This document shows positions 1 to 6,339 of a stretch of 6,602 bases of DNA, piece by piece (the first letter of the stretch is position 1; every line of letters starts with the position of its first letter). The DNA comes from Ktedonobacterales bacterium (lineage in GTDB: Bacteria; Chloroflexota; Ktedonobacteria; Ktedonobacterales; JADMIN01). The stretch covers positions 1 through 6,602 of the forward strand of contig JADMIN010000144.1 in the NCBI GenBank assembly GCA_015478575.1. Direction: 5' to 3'. The notes beneath the pieces are model-generated. The model was not told where the DNA came from and searched no databases. It saw only the letters and a program-made list of their open reading frames with translations. Position numbers and translations under genes: made by a program.

Positions 1-1325
1 TGCCGCTGGGCATCACCGTGCTGGTCACGTCGCGCCACCGCCCGTCGCTGCCCAATCTGCGGCTGACGCCGCTCGACGTGCTGACGCCCGGCCCCGCCGC
101 GGCGGTCTTCGCCGCGCGCTATGCCGAGGCGGGCGGCGCGTGGGAGGCCACCCGCGATGGCGAGCCAGCGGCACAGGTGGTGGAGCGCCTGGGGCTGCTG
201 CCGCTGGCCATCGAGCTGGCCGCCGCCGACGCCGCGATCAACGGGCTGAGCGTGGCGGCGCTGGCCGCGCAACTGGCCGACGCGCACCGCCTGAATCAGT
301 TGAGCGACGCCACCGACCCGACGCGCGGCGTGCGCTACGCCTTCGAGCGCGGCCACGAGCGGCTGCCCCAGCCGCTGCGCGACGCCTTCGCCGCGCTGGG
401 CCTGCCCGAGGGCGCCGACTGGCCGCGGGCGGTGATCGAGGGCCTGCTCTCCGGTGCCCTGGCGGGCCAGCCAGAGGCGCCCACGCCCGCCGCCGCGCTC
501 ACCCAGTTGGCGGCGCGCTCGCTCATCCTCCTCGCCAGCGAGCCGACGACCGAGGCCCAGGGCACGGAGGACCAGGGCACGCCAGAGCCGCGTGTGCGCC
601 TGCATCCGCTGCTGCGCGAGTATGCCGAGGAACGCTGGAGCGCGCTGGCGGAGGAGCGCCAGAGCGCCGCGTTGACCGCCCTGTTGGTGGCCACCACCGC
701 CTTCACTACCGAGCACGAGAGCGACTTCGCCGCCCTGGCGCGCGAGGAGGAGCTGCTGGCGGGGGCCATCCGCCGCGCGGGCGCGACGGGCATCGCCCCG
801 CGCCAACTCGCCGCCGCCGTAGGCGCCTTCTGGAGCTATCTCTATCGCGGCGGCCACTGGCGGCTCGGCCAGGAACTCCTCAGCCTGCAACTCGCCGCGC
901 GCCGTGCGGTGGGGGACCGTGCCGGGGAGGGCGCGACCCTCAACAACCTGGGCACGCTGGCCCGTGGGCAGGGGCGGGCCGAGGAGGCGGCGCGCTACTA
1001 CACCGAGGCCCTGGCCATCCGCCGTGCGGTGGGGGACCGCGCCGGGGAGGGCGCGACCTTGCACAATATCGCGAGTATCGAGGAAGCGCGCGGGCAGCGA
1101 GCCGAGGCCGCACGCCATTACCAGGAGGCGCTGGCACTCTATACCGCCCTCGGCCTAGAGCGAGACATGCAGGATGAGAGAGAGGCCCTGGCCCGGCTGG
1201 CGCAAGCGGATTCAGTCCCATCGGCGGGCGGCCAGCCCGCCAAGGCGCCGCCCGCGAGTGACGCCGCGCCGGAGCCAGTGGCGGCGGGGGAGAAACGACG
1301 GCGCTGGTGGCCGTTCGGGCGCTGA
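1..1325 (+). CDS. NB-ARC/TPR regulatory ATPase, C-terminal part (5' end outside window)
   Basis: The frame is open from the first complete codon at position 3 and ends with TGA at 1323-1325, giving 440 visible residues. The GTG at 18 lies inside a conserved motif, so it is not the real start. Seen: an LVTSR motif (about residues 7-11), the usual end of the NB-ARC nucleotide-binding core, then a GLLPLAIELAAA segment (about 64-75) matching the GLPLA motif. An alpha-helical winged-helix-like region follows, then at least two canonical TPR units of 40 residues (about 305-387) with NNLG...GRAEEAARYYTEALAI signatures. The Walker A and B motifs must lie upstream. Proteins of this build are STAND-type signal-transducing ATPases, often with an N-terminal SARP/BTAD or LuxR-type DNA-binding domain; which one this has cannot be seen. 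The C-terminus is an Ala/Pro-rich linker ending in a basic-aromatic tail, KRRRWWPFGR. The domain call is firm; the biological signal sensed is unknown. Confidence 0.85.
   Translation, partial: PLGITVLVTSRHRPSLPNLRLTPLDVLTPGPAAAVFAARYAEAGGAWEATRDGEPAAQVVERLGLLPLAIELAAADAAINGLSVAALAAQLADAHRLNQLSDATDPTRGVRYAFERGHERLPQPLRDAFAALGLPEGADWPRAVIEGLLSGALAGQPEAPTPAAALTQLAARSLILLASEPTTEAQGTEDQGTPEPRVRLHPLLREYAEERWSALAEERQSAALTALLVATTAFTTEHESDFAALAREEELLAGAIRRAGATGIAPRQLAAAVGAFWSYLYRGGHWRLGQELLSLQLAARRAVGDRAGEGATLNNLGTLARGQGRAEEAARYYTEALAIRRAVGDRAGEGATLHNIASIEEARGQRAEAARHYQEALALYTALGLERDMQDEREALARLAQADSVPSAGGQPAKAPPASDAAPEPVAAGEKRRRWWPFGR
900..1058 (+). repeat. Near-identical 39-nt repeat at 120-nt spacing inside the TPR region
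   Basis: Bases 900-938 and 1020-1058 are the same except for one position (T at 920, C at 1040). The spacing is exactly 120 nt, or 40 codons, which is one TPR unit. Both copies encode the stretch RRAVGDRAGEGATL. Sequence beyond the shared block diverges, so the match is local, as expected after unit duplication or gene conversion among TPR repeats. Confidence 0.85.
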
Positions 1326-1357
1326 GATCCGCCACCGCTTGCCCCGCGCCCCTGGCC

Positions 1358-1392
1358 CACGGCCCCTTTCCCCGCACACGGGAAGGGCCGTG
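1358..1392. terminator. Hairpin between convergent genes, candidate bidirectional terminator
   Basis: The left arm 1358-1372 (CACGGCCC, CT bulge, TTCCC) pairs with the right arm 1380-1392 (GGGAAGGGCCGTG), giving 13 base pairs, a 2-nt bulge and a 7-nt loop. It lies in the 81-nt gap between the stop of the TPR gene (1325) and the stop of the S9 peptidase (1409-1407), so it could serve both. No T-run follows on either strand, so it is not a textbook intrinsic terminator; ending there may rely on the stem alone or on Rho. Confidence 0.5.
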
Positions 1393-1406
1393 AGCGAGGA
1401 TCCCCG

Positions 1407-3446
1407 CTAGGTGCGTCGCTCGAACCAGTCGAGGATTTTGCGCAGGCGGATGACGCGCGAGCGCGGGTGGCCGCCGCGCGAGAGGTCGTGGTTCTGCTCC
1501 TCGAAGCGCACCAATTGCGTCTCGCGCCCCAAATAGCACAGCGCCGCGAAGAGCTGCTCCGCCTCGCTGATGGGGCAGCGCAGGTCGCTCTCACCGTGCA
1601 GGATCAGCAGCGGCGTGTGGATGCGCTCCACAAAGGTGATGGGCGAGAAGCCCGCCAGGCGCTCACGGTCCTCCCAGGGCGTCGCGTTCAGCTCGTCGAG
1701 CACCAACCCCCAGCCCAGATCGCTCGTGCCAAACATCGTCGCCATGTTGGTGACGCTGCGCATCGTCACCGCCGCCTTGAAGCGGTCACTATGCCCGACG
1801 ATCCAGTTGGTCATGAAGCCGCCATAGCTGCCCCCCGCCACGCCCAGCCGGTTGGCGTCAATCCCCCCCCGCGCGATGGCCGCGTCCAGCCCCGCCAGCA
1901 CATCCTGGTAGTCCTTGCCGCCCCAGTCGTTGATCACCGCGCCAGAGAAGATGCGCCCATAGCCCGTGCTGCCGCGCGGATTGCTATAGACGACGGCGAA
2001 GCCGTGGGCGGCGAGCAACTGGAACTCCAGCATAAAGCTCTCGCCATACATCGCGGCTGGCCCGCCGTGAATCTCCAGCACGGCGGGGACCGTCGCCTCC
2101 TCGCCGTTGCCCACCCGCGGCGGGCGCACCACCCAGCCTTGCAGCTCCCAGCCATCCGCGCCACGGAACGCGAACTCCTCCGGGCGGGCCAGCTCGACCT
2201 CCGCCAGCGCCGCCGCGTTCACCTCGACCAGCGAGCGCATCGCCGACTCCCCCGCCAGCGGCTGCGTATAGAGATCACCCGGCACCGTAGGCGTGGAGAC
2301 GCCGAGCGCCAGCGTCGTGGCCGCCACATCCAGCGAGAAGCCATAGACGCGACAGCCACCATCGGTGACGCGGCGGGGCAGGCGGTTGCCCTGGGGTCGC
2401 GCGGCATAGACGTGAGTCGTGCCGCGCATCGAAGCCAGGAAGTAGATCGCCTGGCCATCGGGCGACCAAGTCAGGTGCGCGTGGAGGTGGGCCACCCGCA
2501 TGTCATCCAGCGTGGTGTCGGCGCAGGTCGGCACGAAATCCTGGGTGAGCAGGCGCTGCGCGCCGGGCTGGTCCGCCGGAACGACGTAGAGGTCGGTGTG
2601 GCCCACGCCGTGGCGGCGCGGGTTGGCCAGGAAGGCCAGCGTCGCCCCATCAGGCGACCAGGTGGGCGCGGCACAGCCGAGCGCCTCATCGGTCAGGCGT
2701 GTCGGCTCGCCCCCATCCGCCGCCATCCGCCAGACGGAGGCGGCGGGCCAGCGCCAGCGGTCGGCGCTACGGTCGGCGGTGAAGGCCAGCGTCGCCCCGT
2801 CAGGCGACCAGCTTGGCTCGCCCGCGTCGAAGTCGCCACAGGTGAGTTGCTTCACGCCGCTGCCATCGGCGCGCACGGTGAAGACGTGCGTGCGCCGATC
2901 ATAGAGGTAGCCAACGTCCTCCAGGCGATACCAGAGGCGGTCAATCGTGCGCACCCGCGGCAGGTGCTTGCCCTGGAGCGCGGCGTCATCCACCTCGGCA
3001 TCATCCTGGTCGCCGGTCGGCGCGGTGAAGGCCAACGCCAGGCCATCGGGCGACCAAGCGGGGCTGCCCGCGCCGTGGCGCAGCGTCGTGAGCTGGCGCG
3101 CCTCGCCGCCATCCGCCGCCAGCAGCCAGATCTGCGGCTTGCCCACGCCCTTCTCGCGGTCGTCGGCGGTCTTGGGCGCGGTGCCGCTGGCGGGGGCGCG
3201 CACGAAGGCCAGCATGCGCCCATCCGGCGACCAGCGCGGGCTGGTATCCTTCGGCCCGGCGCTATAGCGGCGCGGCTCGCCGCCCGTGGTGGGGGCGACC
3301 CAGATGGTGCGGCGATACTCCTGTGCCTCGCGGTCCACCGCCATCAGCACGTAGGCGACGCGGCTGCCATCTGGGGAGATCTGGGGGTCTTCGACCAACC
3401 GCAAAGCGTAGAGATCCTCTGGGGTGAGTAAGCGGCTCATCGGCAT
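1407..3446 (-). CDS. S9-family serine peptidase (prolyl oligopeptidase / acylaminoacyl-peptidase type)
   Basis: This 679-residue protein cleaves short peptides and probably acts in the cytoplasm, since no signal peptide is visible. The N-terminal half is a beta-propeller with PD40-type blades: WSPDG motifs near residues 72, 131, 213, 263 and 327, plus an ISPDG near 23. The C-terminal half is the alpha/beta-hydrolase peptidase domain. It has an EIHGGPAAMYG oxyanion region, the nucleophile Ser540 in GGSYGGF, Asp621 in HGESDLRCP and His653 in EQNHDLSRGG, so the Ser-Asp-His triad is complete. Length is normal for the family. Three starts are close together: TTG 3449, ATG 3446 and ATG 3440. A GGAGG at 3455-3451 serves them. 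ATG 3446 overlaps the TGA of the upstream gene (TGATG) with a 4-nt spacer, while ATG 3440 (MSRLLTPEDLY) has a 10-nt spacer and is equally possible. The exact substrate (acylaminoacyl, dipeptidyl or oligopeptide) cannot be read from the sequence. Confidence 0.95.
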   Translation of the reverse strand: MPMSRLLTPEDLYALRLVEDPQISPDGSRVAYVLMAVDREAQEYRRTIWVAPTTGGEPRRYSAGPKDTSPRWSPDGRMLAFVRAPASGTAPKTADDREKGVGKPQIWLLAADGGEARQLTTLRHGAGSPAWSPDGLALAFTAPTGDQDDAEVDDAALQGKHLPRVRTIDRLWYRLEDVGYLYDRRTHVFTVRADGSGVKQLTCGDFDAGEPSWSPDGATLAFTADRSADRWRWPAASVWRMAADGGEPTRLTDEALGCAAPTWSPDGATLAFLANPRRHGVGHTDLYVVPADQPGAQRLLTQDFVPTCADTTLDDMRVAHLHAHLTWSPDGQAIYFLASMRGTTHVYAARPQGNRLPRRVTDGGCRVYGFSLDVAATTLALGVSTPTVPGDLYTQPLAGESAMRSLVEVNAAALAEVELARPEEFAFRGADGWELQGWVVRPPRVGNGEEATVPAVLEIHGGPAAMYGESFMLEFQLLAAHGFAVVYSNPRGSTGYGRIFSGAVINDWGGKDYQDVLAGLDAAIARGGIDANRLGVAGGSYGGFMTNWIVGHSDRFKAAVTMRSVTNMATMFGTSDLGWGLVLDELNATPWEDRERLAGFSPITFVERIHTPLLILHGESDLRCPISEAEQLFAALCYLGRETQLVRFEEQNHDLSRGGHPRSRVIRLRKILDWFERRT
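2632..2811 (-). repeat. Near-identical 30-nt repeat in two propeller blades
   Basis: Bases 2632-2661 and 2782-2811 match at 29 of 30 positions, 150 nt (50 codons) apart. On the coding strand they encode the WSPDGATLAF core of two successive PD40 blades of the S9 peptidase. Three further blades keep the same codon pattern more loosely (near 2441, 3029 and 3205). This is coding repetition and not a separate element. Confidence 0.8.
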
Positions 3447-3880
3447 CAATCCTCCGAGGCTTCAGCGACAGGATGTTGATAGTTGCGGTCCAGCTCGCGC
3501 AGGACGGCGCCGGGAATGTGCCAGGTCTGGCGGGTGAAGCTGTGGTATTCGCCGTCACAGGCGGGCACGGCGGCGGCACAGCGCAGGTGCGGCCGCAGGC
3601 GGAAGCGTAGCGTCTCGCCCGCGACATCCACCCAGATATGGCGCAGGGTGTAGCCGTGGCCCCACTTGAAGACGACGCCGGAGTCATACTCAACGAAGCG
3701 CCCGCGCTCTTGCAGGGCGTGGCGGTTGAGCGTCTGGAGCAGCTCAGCGACGCCGCTCTCGCGCAGCACGCGACGGGCGTTCTCGCGCGCGGCTTGGCGC
3801 GCCGCCTCATCGGCGAACTGGCGGTCTTCGGGGGCCTCGGGGCGGCTGAGCGCGGTCTCACGCGCGGTCTCATCAGTCAT
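3446..3880 (-). CDS. Unrecognised 144-residue protein, coupled to the S9 peptidase
   Basis: I do not recognise the family. The frame extends upstream to 3952, but ATG 3880 is chosen because an AGGAG lies 8 nt before it and the upstream residues (Arg/Gly/Trp-rich) look untranslated. Seen: a charged, Ala/Glu/Arg-rich N-terminal half likely to be helical (about residues 1-58). A compact C-terminal half follows with many aromatics and His, including FVEYDSGVVFKWGHGYTLRHIWVDV (about 62-86, given here in short as FVEYD...WGHGY...HIWVDV), an LRFRLRPHLRC stretch, and Cys101 and Cys108. There is no signal peptide, membrane segment or recognisable catalytic motif. Its TGA (3448-3446) overlaps the ATG of the peptidase gene, a layout typical of translational coupling, so the product may act with or beside the peptidase. 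That link is inferred from context only. Coding status is supported by the SD, the overlap and GC-rich third positions. Confidence 0.75.
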   Translation of the reverse strand: MTDETARETALSRPEAPEDRQFADEAARQAARENARRVLRESGVAELLQTLNRHALQERGRFVEYDSGVVFKWGHGYTLRHIWVDVAGETLRFRLRPHLRCAAAVPACDGEYHSFTRQTWHIPGAVLRELDRNYQHPVAEASED

Positions 3881-3988
3881 GCGTCTTGCTCCTGCTTCGC
3901 GGGCGCCACCCCGCGGGCGCCACCAGATGGGCGGGCATGCCGTGAACAGCACCGCGTGAGGCCCGGTGTGCTGGCCCCGCTGGTATCG

Positions 3989-4049
3989 CCCCTCTCCTCC
4001 CGCCGTTCTTCCCCCCTCTCCGCGTCGGAGAGGGGGTCAGGGGGAGAGG
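3989..4049. repeat. Nested dyad with an 11-bp perfect hairpin, possible interspersed repeat, terminator or leader structure
   Basis: The inner arms 4012-4022 (CCCCCTCTCCG) and 4026-4036 (CGGAGAGGGGG) pair perfectly around a 3-nt loop. Outer arms CCTCTCC (3991-3997) and GGAGAGG (4043-4049) can also pair with each other, and because they share sequence with the inner arms they could form alternative pairings. The element lies 54 nt after the stop of the REC-GGDEF gene and about 130 nt before the start of the 144-residue protein gene, both on the minus strand. No T-run follows. It could be a terminator for the regulator gene, a structured leader for the next gene, or a copy of a dispersed intergenic repeat. 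Confidence 0.6.
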
Positions 4050-4061
4050 TGATAGCCCACA

Positions 4062-4075
4062 TATACAGTATAGCA
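4062..4075 (-). promoter_or_regulatory. Extended -10-like site within an 11-bp palindrome, candidate promoter of the peptidase pair
   Basis: On the minus strand TGC-TATACT runs from 4075 to 4067, which has the TGn spacing of an extended -10 element. No good -35 is seen at the normal distance. The same bases form a perfect odd palindrome TATACAGTATA (4062-4072), an AT island in very GC-rich DNA that could also be an operator. A transcript starting near 4060 would carry a leader of about 180 nt containing the 4012-4036 hairpin before the ATG at 3880. Confidence 0.35.
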
Positions 4076-4090
4076 GCGGCGGGGGAGGGA

Positions 4091-5119
4091 CTACGCCACC
4101 ACATCGGGGCCATGGGCGGCGGCGGGATCGAGCGGATCGAGGGCATTCAATGTGGGATCGAGCGTCTCGCGGCTGGAGGTGCGCTGGTCAACGTAGTGGC
4201 TGCTGCCAGCAAAGGATTTGGCCCGCTGCTTCACCTCGGCGGCGATGCGGCTGAAGGCCTCCATCGTGGTGATGGACCGGCGCAGGTTGGTGACGACGCC
4301 GATCGAGACGGTGACAAGCGGGAAGGCTTGGCGCTGCCCCTGGCGGTCCTCAGCGAGCAGCGTGCCGCGCTGGAGGTCCTCGGCGGAATAGAGCGCGCGG
4401 CTCTCGCGGTCCCAACTGGCCTCGATGCGCTGGCAGAGCGGCTCCATACAGTCGGGCGTGGTGGTGATGATGAAGTCGTCGCCGCCGATGTGGCCCAAGA
4501 AGTCTGACGGATTGCCCTCGTCGCGCAGGCCATCCGCCGCCACGCGCGCGAGCAGGCGGATCAGCTCATTGCCAGCGAGGAAGCCATAGACATCGTTATA
4601 CGCCTTGAAGTGGTCGAGGTCGAGATAGAGGATGGCCCACGGCTCGGTGGAGCGCAGCCGCTGTTCCACGGCGTGCTCGACACGCAGCCCAGCGGGCAGG
4701 CCGGTCAGGGGCGAGGCGAGGATGGAGCGCAGGTGGCGCAGTTGGGTGCGGATGCGCGCCAGCAGCTCATCGCCATTGAAAGGCTTGGTGAGATAATCGT
4801 TGGCGCTCTCCAACGCGCGCACCTTGTAATAGACATCGTGGCGGGCGCTGAGGATGACGATCGGCAGATGCTCCGTCCGCTCGTGCCCGCGCAACTGTCG
4901 CACGACCTCAAAGCCATCAATGCCGGGCAGCATCAGATCGAGCAGGACGAGGTGGGGCAGATCGCGTTGGGCCAGCGAGACACCCTCTTCGCCGGTGGTC
5001 GCGGTCAGTACGGTGAAGCCCTCGACTTCGAGCGTCTCGCGCAGGAGGAGGCAGATGGCGTGGTCATCCTCGATGACCAGGATCACTGGCGAAGGTATCT
5101 CTAAGCCAGATACGTCCAT
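4091..5119 (-). CDS. Response regulator with REC and GGDEF domains (PleD-like diguanylate cyclase architecture)
   Basis: This 342-residue protein would couple phosphorylation to c-di-GMP synthesis if active. The REC domain (about 10-130) has the acidic pair Asp18/Asp19, phosphoacceptor Asp61 in LLDLMLPG, Ser91 and Lys112 in LTKPF. The GGDEF domain (about 136-305) has LTGLPAG, the DLDHFKAYND metal/substrate segment (167-176) and the signature motif GGDDF (212-216). Two points are odd. The fourth signature residue is Asp where Glu is usual, and the I-site RxxD position reads NPSD, so feedback inhibition through that site is unlikely. The loop before LTKPF reads RALESANDYLTKPF, one residue shorter than the usual GLEAGADDYLTKPF type. 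The ATG at 5119 follows GGAGG with a 5-nt spacer. The tail (about 306-342) has LDP repeats and no known domain. No histidine kinase is adjacent, so it looks like an orphan regulator. Enzyme activity is uncertain. Confidence 0.93.
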   Translation of the reverse strand: MDVSGLEIPSPVILVIEDDHAICLLLRETLEVEGFTVLTATTGEEGVSLAQRDLPHLVLLDLMLPGIDGFEVVRQLRGHERTEHLPIVILSARHDVYYKVRALESANDYLTKPFNGDELLARIRTQLRHLRSILASPLTGLPAGLRVEHAVEQRLRSTEPWAILYLDLDHFKAYNDVYGFLAGNELIRLLARVAADGLRDEGNPSDFLGHIGGDDFIITTTPDCMEPLCQRIEASWDRESRALYSAEDLQRGTLLAEDRQGQRQAFPLVTVSIGVVTNLRRSITTMEAFSRIAAEVKQRAKSFAGSSHYVDQRTSSRETLDPTLNALDPLDPAAAHGPDVVA

Positions 5120-5194
5120 TGCTTCCTCCCGCGGCTTGGGCCAGAGGACGGGGCGCCAGGTATGGAGCGCGTAGGGTGTCCTTCTCTGCCATGT

Positions 5195-5200
5195 AGTATA
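5195..5200 (-). promoter_or_regulatory. Possible -10 box for the REC-GGDEF gene
   Basis: TATACT on the minus strand, about 75 nt upstream of the ATG at 5119, in an otherwise GC-rich 177-nt gap after the Nudix gene. No convincing -35 is present at 16-18 nt. The hexamer is the same as the one at 4072-4067 before the peptidase pair. Weak evidence. Confidence 0.22.
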
Positions 5201-5296
5201 CGCACAAGCCGTACCGCATGCGCCAGTCGCCTCGCGACATCATGGAAATCAGGCGGTGCGGCTGCCTGGCGGCGCGGCGGCGTCACGCGCACGGCG

Positions 5297-5773
5297 TCAC
5301 ATCGGCTTCTCCAAACGCTGGTCTTCCGTTGTGGTGGTCGCCTGCGTGCGGAGCAGGGCCTCCTCCCGCCCCAGCAGCGCATCTTCGATCCGCTGGCGGT
5401 GCTTGGGCAGCAGCGGCTCCGGCAGCGCCGCCGGAGTGAACCAGCCGACCTCCGCCACCTCGTCGCTGGTCCCCGGCGCGGGCGAGTCGGCGGCGGGGTG
5501 GCAGAGGAACGTCATCACGATCTCGCGCTTGCGCGGCTTGGAATAAACGCCGACCAAGCGCACGATCTTCACCGTGAGACCAACCTCCTCGCGCACCTCG
5601 CGGGCGAGCGCCTCCTCAACCGTCTCGCCATACTCCATGCCACCACCGGCCAGATTCCACCAGCCGATGTCGCGGCGGCGCGCGAGGAGGTAGCGCCCCT
5701 CCGTCTCGATCACGGCGAAGACGCCCACGCGGAAGCGTGGCGCTTTCTCATTGCCAGGTTGTTGTGCCGCCAT
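5297..5773 (-). CDS. Nudix hydrolase
   Basis: This 158-residue protein hydrolyses a nucleoside-diphosphate-linked substrate with Mg or Mn, in the cytoplasm. The Nudix box is complete at residues 44-66: G, five residues, E50, seven residues, then REVREEVGL, matching GX5EX7REUXEEXGU. The preceding WWNLAGGG is the usual entry strand, with Ala where Pro is more common. The frame is open to 5860, but ATG 5773 is chosen because GGGGAGG lies 5 nt before it and the conserved domain starts soon after (RFRVGVFAVI). The last 20 or so residues are Thr/Gln/Glu-rich and add no domain. The substrate cannot be told from the box alone: ADP-ribose, oxidised dNTP (MutT-like) and other nucleotides remain possible. 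It lies 177 nt upstream of the REC-GGDEF gene on the same strand, too far for tight coupling. Confidence 0.93.
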   Translation of the reverse strand: MAAQQPGNEKAPRFRVGVFAVIETEGRYLLARRRDIGWWNLAGGGMEYGETVEEALAREVREEVGLTVKIVRLVGVYSKPRKREIVMTFLCHPAADSPAPGTSDEVAEVGWFTPAALPEPLLPKHRQRIEDALLGREEALLRTQATTTTEDQRLEKPM

Positions 5774-6339
5774 ATGCGCCTCCCCTATCGCATCACCGGT
5801 TCGCTGGGCAGCTCCGCGCGTGCGGCGCCGTGACTCGTGAAGGGAACCGCCAGGGCACAAGCACGCCCCGAATCACTAGTCCTTCGCGGCACGCGGCCTT
5901 CAACGCGCGCACGCCTCTCACCCGCACGCTCTGAAGCTCGTCTCCATGCGTCTCACCGGTAGACTCCATACCCTATTCTAGGTCGGCCCGTCCCTTTCCC
6001 CGCAACGCATGGCCCGCAGGTCATAGCACATCTCTCCCAGCGGCCCACCGAGCGAGCGGCGCGCGGGTGGGAGGCGTGCGCTACGGACACCCCTCACCGC
6101 AACGAACGGGCCAGCGGGGTCGAGGCATTGCGCCTGGTCCCTTATCCGGTACAGGAATTGCACCGTTGAGGGCATCTTTGTCGCGGAGACACGCGCCGAG
6201 GGCACGCCCGCCGTTGGCCGGAAGCGCGTGTACCTCGGCGGATGGCCTCTTTACATGAGCGTGCCCGGCCCGCTACACTTCCTGTATCACCCACCCCCGC
6301 GGGGAGGGGGTACGGAGACGTCGGTGTGAGGAGTGAAGG
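5774..6339. other. 566-nt divergent intergenic region
   Basis: This gap separates the minus-strand Nudix gene from the plus-strand nuoA. Short open frames occur on both strands (for example 6205-5978 on minus and 6067-6258 on plus), but they lack a good SD, have Arg/Pro-rich composition and resemble nothing I know. I see no tRNA-like fold or clear terminator. A TAGAAT hexamer at 5980-5975 (minus) could be a -10 for the Nudix gene, but no proper -35 accompanies it. A small dyad, CCCACC (6044-6049) with GGTGGG (6066-6071), is weak. The right end holds the nuoA promoter candidate and its RBS. Confidence 0.6.
6250..6279 (+). promoter_or_regulatory. Candidate sigma-70-type promoter of nuoA
   Basis: TTTACA at 6250-6255 (5 of 6 against TTGACA) and TACACT at 6274-6279 (4 of 6 against TATAAT) are separated by 18 nt. 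Transcription would start near 6286 and give a leader of about 54 nt containing the palindrome CCCCGCGGGG (6295-6304) and the AGGAG at 6329-6333. Confidence 0.4.

Noticed and set aside
1467..3431. A 654-codon open frame on the plus strand, antisense to the S9 peptidase
   Set aside because: It is codon-aligned with the peptidase gene, so a stop would need a TTA, CTA or TCA codon in the sense gene. Those are avoided in GC-rich coding DNA. The peptidase has clear motifs and a triad, and the antisense product is Arg/His/Ala-rich with no recognisable domain.
3881..3952. N-terminal extension of the 144-residue protein to the upstream start at 3952
   Set aside because: A good AGGAG lies 8 nt before ATG 3880. 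The extension (Trp/Arg/Gly/Pro-rich) looks like translated non-coding sequence.
4124..4164. GGGATCGAGCG repeated at 4124-4134 and 4154-4164 as a regulatory repeat
   Set aside because: It lies within the coding end of the REC-GGDEF gene and simply encodes repeated LDP residues in the C-terminal tail.
5278..5300. CGGCGTCAC direct repeat (5278-5286 and 5292-5300) as a possible binding site
   Set aside because: It overlaps the end of the Nudix gene, is short and GC-rich, and sits in a low-complexity CGG/GCG stretch, so chance is likely.
5162..5833. A 223-codon plus-strand frame across the Nudix gene
   Set aside because: It is antisense to a gene with a complete Nudix box and a strong SD, and its product has no recognisable motif.
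5774..5860. N-terminal extension of the Nudix protein to 5860
   Set aside because: GGGGAGG lies 5 nt before ATG 5773, and the extra residues are Arg-rich and outside the Nudix fold.
5978..6258. Short open frames on both strands in the Nudix-nuoA gap
   Set aside because: No convincing ribosome-binding site, unusual Arg/Pro-rich composition, mutual overlap and no recognised family; chance frames in GC-rich DNA explain them.
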